Shown: piece by piece, positions 8,213 to 18,401 of the stretch
Position numbering within the stretch: position 1 is the stretch's first letter
Layout of the letters: every line of letters starts with the position of its first letter
Assembly: GCA_041914785.1 (NCBI GenBank)
Contig: JAYSCT010000002.1
Location: 21,307-85,306 of the forward strand
DNA from: Pelomonas sp041914785
GTDB taxonomy: Bacteria > Pseudomonadota > Gammaproteobacteria > Burkholderiales > Burkholderiaceae_C
Direction of reading: 5' to 3'
Length of the DNA stretch: 64,000 nucleotides
The notes under the pieces: model-generated
Databases searched by the model: none
What the model was told of the DNA's origin: nothing
What the model saw: only the letters and a program-made list of their open reading frames with translations
Translations under genes and position numbers: made by a program

Positions 8213-10296
8213 GCGTGGGCCGGCCGGGCGCCGTCGTGAGGGGAGCTGCCGTGCAGGACCGTCAGGCCCACGCGGCCTTCGCTCCAGGCCGCCTCCAGCC
8301 GCGCCGTCAGCTGGGCCGCGGCGGCGGCATCGGTGGCATGGATGCGCTCCACGCCGTAGGCCTTGTTGCGGCCATGCGCCTTGGCGAGGTACATGACGGT
8401 GTCGACGAGGTCGATGGCCCGCTCCCACGGCAGGCGCAGGCCGTGCGGCGGCACCGGCAGGCTGACGAAGCCGATGGACGCCGTGACCGGGATGGGCCGG
8501 CCGTCATGCACGACGGGCTGGCCGGCAATCAGGTCCAGCAGCCGCTGGGCCAGCTGCGGCGCGGCCAGGCCTTCGCGGGTGCGCGCGACGATGAGGAACT
8601 CCTCGCCGCCCCAGCGCACGACGAGGTCGTCGTCGCGCACCGCCTCGCGCAGCCGGCGGGCCAGCTCGGTCAGCACGGCGTCGCCGGCGGCATGGCCGAA
8701 GCCGTCGTTGATGCGCTTGAAGTGGTCCACGTCGATGAGGAAGACGGCGCCGGCCAGGCCGTCGGGGCCGCTCAGCGTCTTGATGGCGGCCTGGAAGTGG
8801 CGGCGGTTGGCGAGGCCGGTCAGCGGGTCGGTCTCGCTCTGGCGCTGCAGCGATGCGTTGCTGTGCGCCAGCTGCTCGTTGGTGCGGCGCACGCGCCGGA
8901 ACGCCTGCCACAGCAGGCCCAGCGACACCGCGACGCAGCCGCCCAGGGCGGCCCACAGCATCAGCCCGAGGTTGCGCTGGTGCACCTGCTCGGCCTTGAG
9001 CGCGTTGTCGCGGTTCAGCAGCTCGATGTCGCGGGCGCGCTGCTCGGCGTCCTGGCGCTCCTGCGCCTCCAGCAGCAGCTTGCGGGTCTCGTCGCGCAGC
9101 ACGCGGTCCACCAGCCGGCGGTGCTCGCGCCAGGCAGCGACGGCGCCGCCCAGGTCGCCGGCGCGCTCCAGGTAGACGGCCAGTTCCTTCCAGCCGTCGG
9201 ACGCGTAGGAGACGGCGCCCTGCTGCTCGTCCAGCGCGATGGCCGCGCGCGCCTCGGCACGGCCTTCGGCCAGGCGGCCCAGCGCGATCTTGGCCAGGCC
9301 GATGTTGGAGCGGGCCACGCTCTCGGCGCTGACGTTGCGCGTCGCGTGCGCCAGCGGCAGCGCCTGCTCGGCCAGCTCCAGCGCGCGGGCGTAGCGCCCC
9401 TGGCGCAGGTGGTAGTCGGCGAAGTTGGCCAGGCCCAGCGCGCGCACGGAATCGGCGCCGGCCAGTGCGGCCTGCTCCAGCGCGTCGGCGTTGGCCTGCA
9501 GCGTGATGCTGGTGTCGGCGTCATCGGCGTGCACGATGCCGCGCGTCGTGTGCACGGCGTTCAGCGTCATGGGGTCGGGGTCCTTCTGCGCCTCGGCCAG
9601 CGCCTGCGCGGCAAGCTGGCGGGCGCGGGCCGGCGTGTCGGCGCGCAGCGTCGTGAAGGACAGGTCGGCCAGCGACAGCGCCACGCGCCAGGGCTGGCCG
9701 ATCTGCTGCGCCAGCCGCAGCGCCTGGTGGCCCTCGGTGAGCGCGGCATCCAGCTCGCCGACGTCGCTGCTGAGGCCGGCCACCATGCGGTGGTAGCGCC
9801 ACCGGTGCAGCGCACCGGCGGCCGCCAGCTGCGCGGCGTCCACGGCGGTCAGCAGTTTGCGGGCCTCGCGCAGGTCGCCCTGGGTGCGCAGGTACTCGGC
9901 GCCGATGAGCGCCGCGGCGACGCGGGCGTCGGCACGCTGCTCGGCCACCGGCCAGTCGCGCAGCCGCTGCGCGAGGCGGTCGCTGAGCACGCGGTCGCGG
10001 GCCAGCGACGCGAGCAGGCCGCGCAGCGCGACGACGTCCAGCCGCGCCTCGCCGCCCGGCTGCGCGGCGGCACGCTGGCGCAGCTCCAGCTCGTACTGCG
10101 CCGGCTTGGCGCGCGCGGCGCGCTCGACGCGGTCCAGCTCACGCGACAGGCTGTCGTCGGCCGCCACGGCCGAAGTCGCCGCGGACGACGCCGGCGCCGT
10201 GCCGGAGGAGCCGCCCGGCGAGCAGGCAGCCAGCAGCAGCAGCGCGGCGACTGTCGCGCACTGCGTCCTGAGCTGGGCCTGAAGGGGTTGCATCAC
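8209..10296 (-). CDS. TPR-repeat diguanylate cyclase with lipoprotein-type signal
   Basis: This is a 695-residue paralogue of the downstream gene. The N-terminus has a lipobox (LLLLAACSPGG), so it may be lipidated as well as membrane-spanning. It is followed by a disordered Ser/Ala stretch, a helical TPR-like sensor region to about residue 430, one membrane helix (LMLWAALGGCVAVSLGLLW) and a GGDEF domain with GGEEF and inhibitory site RDDD. Both catalytic and feedback motifs are intact, so an active, product-inhibited cyclase is expected. It is the first gene of a minus-strand run; about 115 bp separate it from the end of the yejF-like gene. Confidence 0.9.
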   Translation of the reverse strand: MMQPLQAQLRTQCATVAALLLLAACSPGGSSGTAPASSAATSAVAADDSLSRELDRVERAARAKPAQYELELRQRAAAQPGGEARLDVVALRGLLASLARDRVLSDRLAQRLRDWPVAEQRADARVAAALIGAEYLRTQGDLREARKLLTAVDAAQLAAAGALHRWRYHRMVAGLSSDVGELDAALTEGHQALRLAQQIGQPWRVALSLADLSFTTLRADTPARARQLAAQALAEAQKDPDPMTLNAVHTTRGIVHADDADTSITLQANADALEQAALAGADSVRALGLANFADYHLRQGRYARALELAEQALPLAHATRNVSAESVARSNIGLAKIALGRLAEGRAEARAAIALDEQQGAVSYASDGWKELAVYLERAGDLGGAVAAWREHRRLVDRVLRDETRKLLLEAQERQDAEQRARDIELLNRDNALKAEQVHQRNLGLMLWAALGGCVAVSLGLLWQAFRRVRRTNEQLAHSNASLQRQSETDPLTGLANRRHFQAAIKTLSGPDGLAGAVFLIDVDHFKRINDGFGHAAGDAVLTELARRLREAVRDDDLVVRWGGEEFLIVARTREGLAAPQLAQRLLDLIAGQPVVHDGRPIPVTASIGFVSLPVPPHGLRLPWERAIDLVDTVMYLAKAHGRNKAYGVERIHATDAAAAAQLTARLEAAWSEGRVGLTVLHGSSPHDGARPAHA

Positions 10297-10412
10297 GGCG
10301 GCAAAACGGGGGCTTGTGGTCCCGAACCGCCCATTTCAGCGCGGTTGCAGCACAGCATCGCACGGCAGGCGCAGCAGAGCGTTCAAATTCCACGTGCCGC
10401 GCCGCATCTCGC

Positions 10413-12091
<1,679 letters not shown>

Positions 12092-12095
<4 letters not shown>

Positions 12096-13120
12096 TCCAG
12101 CCCCCTGAGTTTTGGATCAAGCGCATCCCGCAGCGCGTCGGTGAACAGTGCGAATGCGGTGACGAAGACGGCCATGAAGGCGGCCACGGCGGCCAGCTGC
12201 CACCAGTAGCCCAGGATCAGCTCGTTCTGCGCCTCGGCCAGCATGGTGCCCCAGGAGACCTGGTCCACGCTGACGCCCAGGCCCAGGTAGCTGAGGATGA
12301 CCTCGCTCTTGATGAAGCTGACGACGTGCAGCGACAGCTGCACCAGCGCCACGTGCGACACGTTGGGCAGGATGTGCCGGAACATGCGCGACGCCTGCGA
12401 CGCGCCGATGGCCTCGGCCGAGCGCACGTACTCGCGCACGCGGTGCTTCATGAACTCCGCGCGGATGAGGCGGTAGATGCCGGTCCAGCCGGTCAGCGCC
12501 AGGATGGCGACCACCGAGCCCATGCCGCGGTGGAAGATGGCCGCGAACGCGAAGATCAGCAGGATGCTGGGGATGGCCGTGAAGACGTTGTAGACCCACT
12601 CCAGGAAATCGCCCACCTTGCCGCCGAAGAAGCCCGAGACGGCGCCCAGCACGGTGCCGATCAGCGTGGCCACCACCGCCGCGGCCAGGCCCACGAAGAT
12701 GGACACCTCGGCGCCCTTGACGACCTTGGCCAGCACGTCGCGGCCCAGCCGGTCGCCGCCCAGCGGCAGCGTCTCGGCGCGCACGATCTCGTCGGTCTTG
12801 AACGCCTTGGCGCGCTCGGCCCACTCGGCGTAGCGGGGCGCCAGCGGGTCGATGTCGGACAGGTCGACATTGGGGCCGGTGGGCGCGGCGATGGTGCCGG
12901 TGTCCTCGGCGGGCTGCGGGCCCAGCAGCGTGGGCGGCGCGTTGGGCACGCCGATCTCCCGCTGCCAGCCGGCGGCGACGAGGTCGGTGGCCGCCAGCAG
13001 CACGAGCACAAGGAAGACACCGACGATGCCCATGGACACGACGCCGACGCGATCGGTCTTCAGGCGCCGCCAGGCGGCGGCCCAGACGCCGCCGGAAGAG
13101 GAAGTCAGCACGGCGCTCAT
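12092..13120 (-). CDS. yejE: Peptide ABC transporter permease (YejE-like)
   Basis: Second inner-membrane permease of the importer, 342 residues. One N-terminal membrane helix (VVSMGIVGVFLVLVLLAATDL) precedes a large periplasmic loop. The BPD_transp domain follows with five helices, and the EAA-type coupling loop is around EYVRSAEAIGASQ. The extended loop between helix 1 and the domain, carrying LGGDRLGRDVLAKV, is typical of the DppC/YejE group. The start codon at 13120 overlaps the stop of the yejB-like gene (ATGA), and its own stop overlaps the GTG of the ATPase gene. Confidence 0.92.
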
Positions 13121-14055
13121 TTCAGGACAACGCGGGGATCGACGAGCTTGTAGAGGATGTCGACGACGAGGTTGACCGTCATCGTCAGCGCCGCCAGGTA
13201 GATGGCGAAGGCCTGGATGACGGGGTAGTCACCGCGGTTCACGGCCAGGTACAGCTCGCGGCCCAGGCCCGGGATGGAGAAGAACACCTCGATGAGGAAG
13301 CTGCCCACCAGCACGCCGGGCAGCAGCACCGACACGTTGGTCAGGATGGGGATCATCGCGTTGCGCAGCACGTGCTTGAGCAGCACGGTGCCCTCGGTCA
13401 TGCCCTTGGCGCGCGCGGTACGCACGTAGTCGTGGCCCAGCTCGTCGAGGAAGAAGCTGCGGTACAGCCGGATCTGCGGCGCCAGCGACACGGCCACGGC
13501 GACGAGGATGGGCAGCGGGGCGTAGGTGGTCAGGTTGGTCCAGTGGTCGCCCGTCCAGCCCTGCACCGGGAACCAGCCGAGGCGAAACGCGAAGAAGTAC
13601 TGCGACAGGATGACGTAGACCAGCAGCGAGATGGACACCGCCACGGTCGTGCAGACCATCACGGCGCGGTCGGTCAGGCTGCCGCGCACGGTGGCCACGG
13701 CCAGCGCGAACGGGATGGCCAGCAGCACCTCCAGCACCAGGATGGGCACGGTCACCGTCAGCGTGGCCGGCAGCCGCGTCGCGAACAGGTGGGCCACGGC
13801 CTCCTTGGTGGCCCAGCTGCGGCCCCAGTCGAAGGTGACGATCTGCTTCAGGAAGATCAGCAGTTGCTCCCAGACCGGCTTGTTCAGCCCGAGCTGGTCG
13901 CGGATGGCCTCGATCTGCTCGGGGCTGGCGTTCATGCCGCCCAGGATGATGGCGGGGTCGCTGCCGAAGTACTTGAACAGGAAGAACACCAGCAGCACGA
14001 CGCCCAGCAAGGTGGGGATCATCTGCCACAGGCGTCGAATCAGATAGGCCGCCAT
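13117..14055 (-). CDS. yejB: Peptide ABC transporter permease (YejB-like)
   Basis: First inner-membrane permease of the importer, 312 residues, DppB/YejB group. It starts MAAYLIRRLWQMIPTLLGVVL at the ATG at 14055; the longer open frame upstream is only antisense reading of the first binding-protein gene. The fold has an N-terminal helix, a periplasmic loop with GLNKPVWEQLLIFLKQ, and a C-terminal permease domain with the coupling loop at HDYVRTARAKGMTE. It is the promoter-proximal gene of the minus-strand operon. A perfect 9-bp hairpin (14076-14098) lies in its leader. Confidence 0.93.
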   Translation of the reverse strand: MAAYLIRRLWQMIPTLLGVVLLVFFLFKYFGSDPAIILGGMNASPEQIEAIRDQLGLNKPVWEQLLIFLKQIVTFDWGRSWATKEAVAHLFATRLPATLTVTVPILVLEVLLAIPFALAVATVRGSLTDRAVMVCTTVAVSISLLVYVILSQYFFAFRLGWFPVQGWTGDHWTNLTTYAPLPILVAVAVSLAPQIRLYRSFFLDELGHDYVRTARAKGMTEGTVLLKHVLRNAMIPILTNVSVLLPGVLVGSFLIEVFFSIPGLGRELYLAVNRGDYPVIQAFAIYLAALTMTVNLVVDILYKLVDPRVVLK

Positions 14056-14075
14056 CGGGGCTCCCAGAAACCACA

Positions 14076-14098
14076 AACCCCGCGGCAGGCGCGGGGTT
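14076..14098 (-). promoter_or_regulatory. Hairpin in the yejB leader
   Basis: Perfect 9-bp inverted repeat AACCCCGCG / CGCGGGGTT with a five-base loop, 20 bp before the yejB start codon. On the minus strand it is followed by TTTGTGGTTTC, which makes it resemble a weak intrinsic terminator, so it could act as an attenuator or stabilise the leader mRNA. Confidence 0.5.
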
Positions 14099-14114
14099 AC
14101 ACCAGAGAACGGGG

Positions 14115-14168
14115 CGGAGTCTATGCGAGCGCGCCGCCCGCCCACCCTGACGGTTTCACTAGACTCCG
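14115..14168. promoter_or_regulatory. Mirror-image TAGACTCCG elements in the yejB / binding-protein divergent region
   Basis: CGGAGTCTA at 14115-14123 and TAGACTCCG at 14160-14168 form a perfect 9-bp inverted repeat. TAGACT fits a -10 box on each strand facing its own gene: plus strand toward 14194, minus strand toward 14055. No good -35 is visible for either. The pair could instead be one operator for a shared regulator. Confidence 0.4.
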
Positions 14169-14193
14169 CGCTTTTCCAAGCGCACCTCCCGCG

Positions 14194-15990
14194 ATGAAGC
14201 CTTCCCTCCTGCTGACCGGCCTGCTGCTGGCCTGCACGCTGACCCTTGCACAGGCCCAGGACAAGGTGCTGCGCTACGCCTTCCGGGTGGCCGAGACCGG
14301 CTTCGACCCGGCGCAGATCAGCGACAGCTACTCCAAGGCGGTTGCGGCGGGCATCTTCGATGCGCCGCTGGAGTACGACTTCGGCGCCCGCCCGTTCAAG
14401 CTGCGGCCCAACACGCTGGCCGCGATGCCCGAGATCAGCGCCGACTTCAAGACCATCACGATGCGGGTCCGGCCCGGCACCCACTTCGCCGACGACCCGG
14501 CATTCAAGGGCAGGAAGCGCGAGCTGACCGCGGCCGACTACGTCTACAGCGTCAAGCGCCACTACGACCCGCGCTGGAACAGCGCCAACCTCTACCTGCT
14601 GGAGAACCCCAGGATCCTGGGCCTGTCGGAGCTGCGCCGCGAACTGATGGCGGCCAAGAAGCCGTTCGACTACGACCGCGAGGTGGCAGGCCTGAAGGTG
14701 CTGGACCGCTACACCTTCCAGATCAAGCTGGGCGTGCCCGACCCGCGCTTCGTCTACCAGTTCGCCGACGCCGGCTTCCTGGGTGCCGTCGCGCGCGAGG
14801 TCGTCGAGTACTACGGCGAGAAGATCATGGAGCACCCGGTGGGCACCAACGCCTTCCGGCTGGCCGAGTGGCGGCGCAACTCGCGCATCGTGCTGGAGAA
14901 GAACCCCAACTACCGCGACGTGCGCTACGCCGAGGTGGCGCCGCCCGACGCCCCCGATAGGCTCAAGGCCGAGGTGGCCGCGCTGCAGGGCCGCCGGCTG
15001 CCGCTGGTGGACCGCGTGGTGATCGACATCGTCGAGGAGAACCAGCCGCGCTGGCTGTCCTTCCTGCGCGGCGAGGCCGACGTCATCGAGGAGGTGCCCA
15101 TCGACTTCGCCGGCGTCGCGATGCCCGGCAACAAGCTCGCGCCCAACCTTGCCAAGCAGGGCCTCACGATGACGCGCTACCCGCGCGCCGACGTGTCCTT
15201 CAGCTACTACAACATGGAGGACCCGGTCATCGGCGGCTACACGCCGGCGCGCATCGCGCTGCGCCGCGCGATCAACCTGGCGGTGGACCTGGACAAGGAG
15301 GTCAGCCTCGTGCGCCGCGGCCAGGCGGTGAAGAGCCAGGGGCCCATCCCGGCCGTCGCCTTCGGGCACGACCCGGCGTTCAAGTCCGAAATGTCCGAGT
15401 TCAACCTCGCCAAGGCACGCGCGCTGCTGGACATGTACGGCTACAAGGACCGCGACGGCGACGGCTGGCGCGAGCAGCCCGATGGCCAGCCGCTGCTCAT
15501 CGAGTACGCGACGCTGGCCGACGGCGAGCGCCGCCAGCTGGCCGAGCTGTGGCAGAAGAACATGGCGCAGCTGGGCGTGCGCTTCAAGTTCAAGATCGGC
15601 AAGTTCCCCGAACAGCTCAAGGCCGCCAACGCCGGCAAGCTGCAGATGTGGCAGGCCGGCTGGGTGGGCACCACACCCGACGGCGACACCTTCGTCGCGA
15701 TGGGCTCCAGCGCGTCCAAGGGCAAGGCCAACAAGCCGCGCTTCGACCTGCCGGCCTTCGAGGCGATCTACGAACAGCAGAAGGCGCTGCCCGACGGCCC
15801 CGAGCGCGCCGCGCTGCTGACCGAGCTGCAGCGCCTGCTGGTGGCCTACGCGCCGTACAAGTTCCACGTGCACAAGATCTGGACCGACATGGCCCAGCCC
15901 TGGGTGCGCGGCTACAGCCGCAACATCTTCGTGCGCGACTTCTGGAAGTACGTGGACATCGACCTCGCCGCACTGCCCAAGGAGCCCTGA
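14194..15990 (+). CDS. ABC transporter substrate-binding protein, family 5 (peptide), copy 1
   Basis: Periplasmic peptide-binding receptor, 598 residues, SBP_bac_5 family (DppA/OppA/YejA). Signal peptide MKPSLLLTGLLLACTLTLAQA is followed by VLRYAFRVAETGFDPAQ, the usual opening of the family. The conserved ADYVYSVKRHYDP, HPVGTNAFRL and LDMYGYKDRDGDGW segments are present. ATG at 14194 is the only start that gives a signal peptide. The TGA stop overlaps the start of copy 2 (TGATG). Divergent from yejBEF, it is presumably a receptor for that importer. Confidence 0.92.
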   Translation: MKPSLLLTGLLLACTLTLAQAQDKVLRYAFRVAETGFDPAQISDSYSKAVAAGIFDAPLEYDFGARPFKLRPNTLAAMPEISADFKTITMRVRPGTHFADDPAFKGRKRELTAADYVYSVKRHYDPRWNSANLYLLENPRILGLSELRRELMAAKKPFDYDREVAGLKVLDRYTFQIKLGVPDPRFVYQFADAGFLGAVAREVVEYYGEKIMEHPVGTNAFRLAEWRRNSRIVLEKNPNYRDVRYAEVAPPDAPDRLKAEVAALQGRRLPLVDRVVIDIVEENQPRWLSFLRGEADVIEEVPIDFAGVAMPGNKLAPNLAKQGLTMTRYPRADVSFSYYNMEDPVIGGYTPARIALRRAINLAVDLDKEVSLVRRGQAVKSQGPIPAVAFGHDPAFKSEMSEFNLAKARALLDMYGYKDRDGDGWREQPDGQPLLIEYATLADGERRQLAELWQKNMAQLGVRFKFKIGKFPEQLKAANAGKLQMWQAGWVGTTPDGDTFVAMGSSASKGKANKPRFDLPAFEAIYEQQKALPDGPERAALLTELQRLLVAYAPYKFHVHKIWTDMAQPWVRGYSRNIFVRDFWKYVDIDLAALPKEP

Positions 15991-17798
15991 TGAAGCCCCT
16001 GTTCGCCGCGCTGGCGACCTGCCTCGCGCTGGCCGCACCGGCCCGCGCGGCCGAGCCCGCCAAGCCCACCAAGACGCTGCGTTACGCCTTCCGCATCGCG
16101 GAGACCGGGTTCGACCCGGCGCGCATCTCCGACATCTACTCGCGCACCGTCACGGCGCACATCTTCGAGACGCTGTACGCGTTCGACCCGCTGGCGCGCC
16201 CGCCGCGCCTGGTGCCGCTGCTGGCCGCCGGCGAGCCCGAGGTCAGCGCCGACTACAAGACCTTCACGATCAAGGTCCGCCCGGGCATCTACTTCGCCGA
16301 CGACCCGGCCTTCCAGGGCCGCAGGCGCGAGGTCACCGCGGCCGACTTCGTCTACAGCATCAAGCGCTTCGCCGACCCCGCCACCAACGCCCAGGCCTGG
16401 GTGGCGTACGAGGAAAACGGCATCGCCGGCCTGAACGAGCTGCGCGAGCAGGTGCTGAAGTCGAAGAAGCCGTTCCCCTATGACACCGAGATCGAGGGCC
16501 TGAAGGCGCTGGACCGCTACACGCTGCAGGTGAAAACGCGTGCCCCGCGGCCGCGCCTCGTCGAGTCCATCTTCAGCGGCAACGACATCTACGGCGTCGT
16601 CGCGCGCGAGGTCGTCGAGTTCTACGGTGACAAGGTCATGGAGCACCCGGTGGGCACCGGGCCCTTCGTGCTGAAGGAGTGGCGACGCAGCTCGCAGATG
16701 GTGTTCGAGCGCAACCCGACCTACCGCGAGCGCCACTACGAGGCGCAGCCCGCGCCGGGCGACCACGAGGCCGAGGCCATCTACGCGAAGTTCAAGGGCC
16801 GGCGCCTCCCGATGGTGGACCGCGTCGTCGTCGACGTCATCGTGGAGAACCAGCCACGCTGGCTGGCCTTCCTGAACAACGAGCACGACTTCATGGAGCG
16901 CGTGCCCGAGGAGTTCATCACCCAGGCCGCGCCGGGCGGGCGCATCGCGCCCAGCCTCGCCAAGCGCGGCATGCAGGCGGTGTTCACGCTGGCGCCGGAC
17001 ATGACCGTGACGTCCTTCAACCTCGACGACCCCGTCGTCGGCGGCGTCACGCCGGACAAGGTCGCGCTGCGCCGGGCCATCTCGCTGGCCTACGACGTGC
17101 GCAAGGAGATCACGATCGCGCGCCGCGGCCAGGGCGTGCCGGCGCAGTCACCCATCGTGCCCAACACCAGCGGCTACGACCCGGCCTTCAAGAGCGAGAT
17201 GAGCGACTACGACCCGCCGCGCGCCAAGGCGCTGCTGGACATGTACGGCTACATCGACCGCGACGGCGACGGCTGGCGCGACCTGCCCGACGGCAGCCCG
17301 CTGGTCATCACGCGCAACACCGAACCCAACTCGCTGAGCCGCGCCATCGACGAGCTGTGGGAGAAGGCGATGCGGGCCGTCGGCATCCGGCTGCAGATCA
17401 AGATCCAGCAGTGGCCCGAGAACCTGAAGGCCGTGCAGGCTGGCAACTACCAGACGTGGCAGGTCGGCTCGACCGCCTCGTCGCCCGACGGCCAGGAAGC
17501 CCTGCAGCGCTACTACGGCCCCGGCGCCGGCACGCAGAACCTGCCGCGCTTTCGCGACGCGCGCTTCGACGCGCTGTACGACCGCATGCAGGCCCTGCCC
17601 GACGGCCCCGAGCGCGACGCGCTGTTCAAGGAGGCCAAGCGCTACGCGGTGACCTACATGCCCTACAAGGTGCATGTGCATCGCATGCTGACCGACATCG
17701 AGCAGCCGTGGATGAGCGGCTTCCGCCGGCCGCTGTTCTGGAACGATTTCTGGCAGTACGTCGACATCGACGCAGCAAGATCCCGGGCGCGCCCGTAG
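15990..17798 (+). CDS. ABC transporter substrate-binding protein, family 5 (peptide), copy 2
   Basis: Second receptor of the same family, 602 residues. The signal peptide runs MKPLFAALATCLALAAPARA, then LRYAFRIAETGFDPAR. It aligns with copy 1 along its whole length (shared motifs include FADDPAF, HPVGTG, LPMVDRVV, LDMYGYIDRDGDGW and YKVHVHR), so the pair arose by tandem duplication and diverged. The start overlaps the stop of copy 1, so the two are in one operon. Two receptors serving one permease set usually means a broadened peptide range; that is inference. Confidence 0.92.
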   Translation: MKPLFAALATCLALAAPARAAEPAKPTKTLRYAFRIAETGFDPARISDIYSRTVTAHIFETLYAFDPLARPPRLVPLLAAGEPEVSADYKTFTIKVRPGIYFADDPAFQGRRREVTAADFVYSIKRFADPATNAQAWVAYEENGIAGLNELREQVLKSKKPFPYDTEIEGLKALDRYTLQVKTRAPRPRLVESIFSGNDIYGVVAREVVEFYGDKVMEHPVGTGPFVLKEWRRSSQMVFERNPTYRERHYEAQPAPGDHEAEAIYAKFKGRRLPMVDRVVVDVIVENQPRWLAFLNNEHDFMERVPEEFITQAAPGGRIAPSLAKRGMQAVFTLAPDMTVTSFNLDDPVVGGVTPDKVALRRAISLAYDVRKEITIARRGQGVPAQSPIVPNTSGYDPAFKSEMSDYDPPRAKALLDMYGYIDRDGDGWRDLPDGSPLVITRNTEPNSLSRAIDELWEKAMRAVGIRLQIKIQQWPENLKAVQAGNYQTWQVGSTASSPDGQEALQRYYGPGAGTQNLPRFRDARFDALYDRMQALPDGPERDALFKEAKRYAVTYMPYKVHVHRMLTDIEQPWMSGFRRPLFWNDFWQYVDIDAARSRARP

Positions 17799-17918
17799 GC
17801 TGCCCATCCGCTGATTTCCGCGGCTGCATCCCACCGTTTCGACGGCCTGTCGCAAGCCGCTGGCAGGCACGCCGCGTGCCGATAGGCTTCAGCCCATCAA
17901 CACCGACAGGAGCTCGAG

Positions 17919-18248
17919 ATGAACGACGCGGAAGAACTCAACAAGCTGGCCGACCTGCACGCCCGCGGCGTGCTCAGCGACGCGGAGTTCGCGCAGGCCA
18001 AGGCCCGGGTGCTGGGGGGCCACGCCACCGCCGGCCACGGCCCGGCAGCCGGCCCCAACGTCGGCGCCGTCAACGGCCTGCGCCGCGCCCGCGTGGACCG
18101 CTGGCTGGGCGGCGTCTGCGGCGGCATCGCCCGCGCGACGGGGCTGGACTCCTGGGTCTGGCGCCTGATCTTCACGGTGCTGTTCCTGGCCTTCGGCAGC
18201 GGCATACTCCTCTACATCCTCCTCTGGATCTTCGTTCCGGAGGAGTAA
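17919..18248 (+). CDS. SHOCT-PspC domain membrane protein
   Basis: Small protein of 109 residues. The N-terminal part (residues 5-32, LNKLADLHARGVLSDAEFAQAK) matches the SHOCT helical motif. The C-terminal part is a PspC domain, with RWLGGVCGGIARATGLD at about residue 62 and one strongly hydrophobic helix ending in a short FVPEE tail. PspC domains occur in phage-shock envelope-stress systems, but no pspA, pspB or pspF lies nearby, so the role is undetermined. GGAG lies upstream of the ATG at 17919. Confidence 0.85.
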   Translation: MNDAEELNKLADLHARGVLSDAEFAQAKARVLGGHATAGHGPAAGPNVGAVNGLRRARVDRWLGGVCGGIARATGLDSWVWRLIFTVLFLAFGSGILLYILLWIFVPEE

Positions 18249-18345
18249 GCCCACCCCCGAGGCGCTGACGCGCCTCCCCCTCAAGGGGGCGCCGCTGGCG
18301 GCCCGGCAAAGCCGGTTCCGCGGCGGCTGCTGGAGGGGTCGGCCC
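18249..18345. repeat. GC-rich intergenic repeat-like sequence with hairpins
   Basis: Between the PspC and acyltransferase genes. It contains GAGGCG..CGCCTC and CCCCCTCAAGGGGG stem-loops, then GGCCCGGCAAAGCCGG. It looks like one of the dispersed palindromic intergenic sequences common in Burkholderiales and could also terminate the PspC transcript. It has no second copy in this window, so the repeat call rests on general resemblance. Confidence 0.4.
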
Positions 18346-18401
18346 GGAGGGCCTCCACTGGTTTCATCGGTATGCTGGCTCGACAACGCCGGAGACCGCC
18401 G

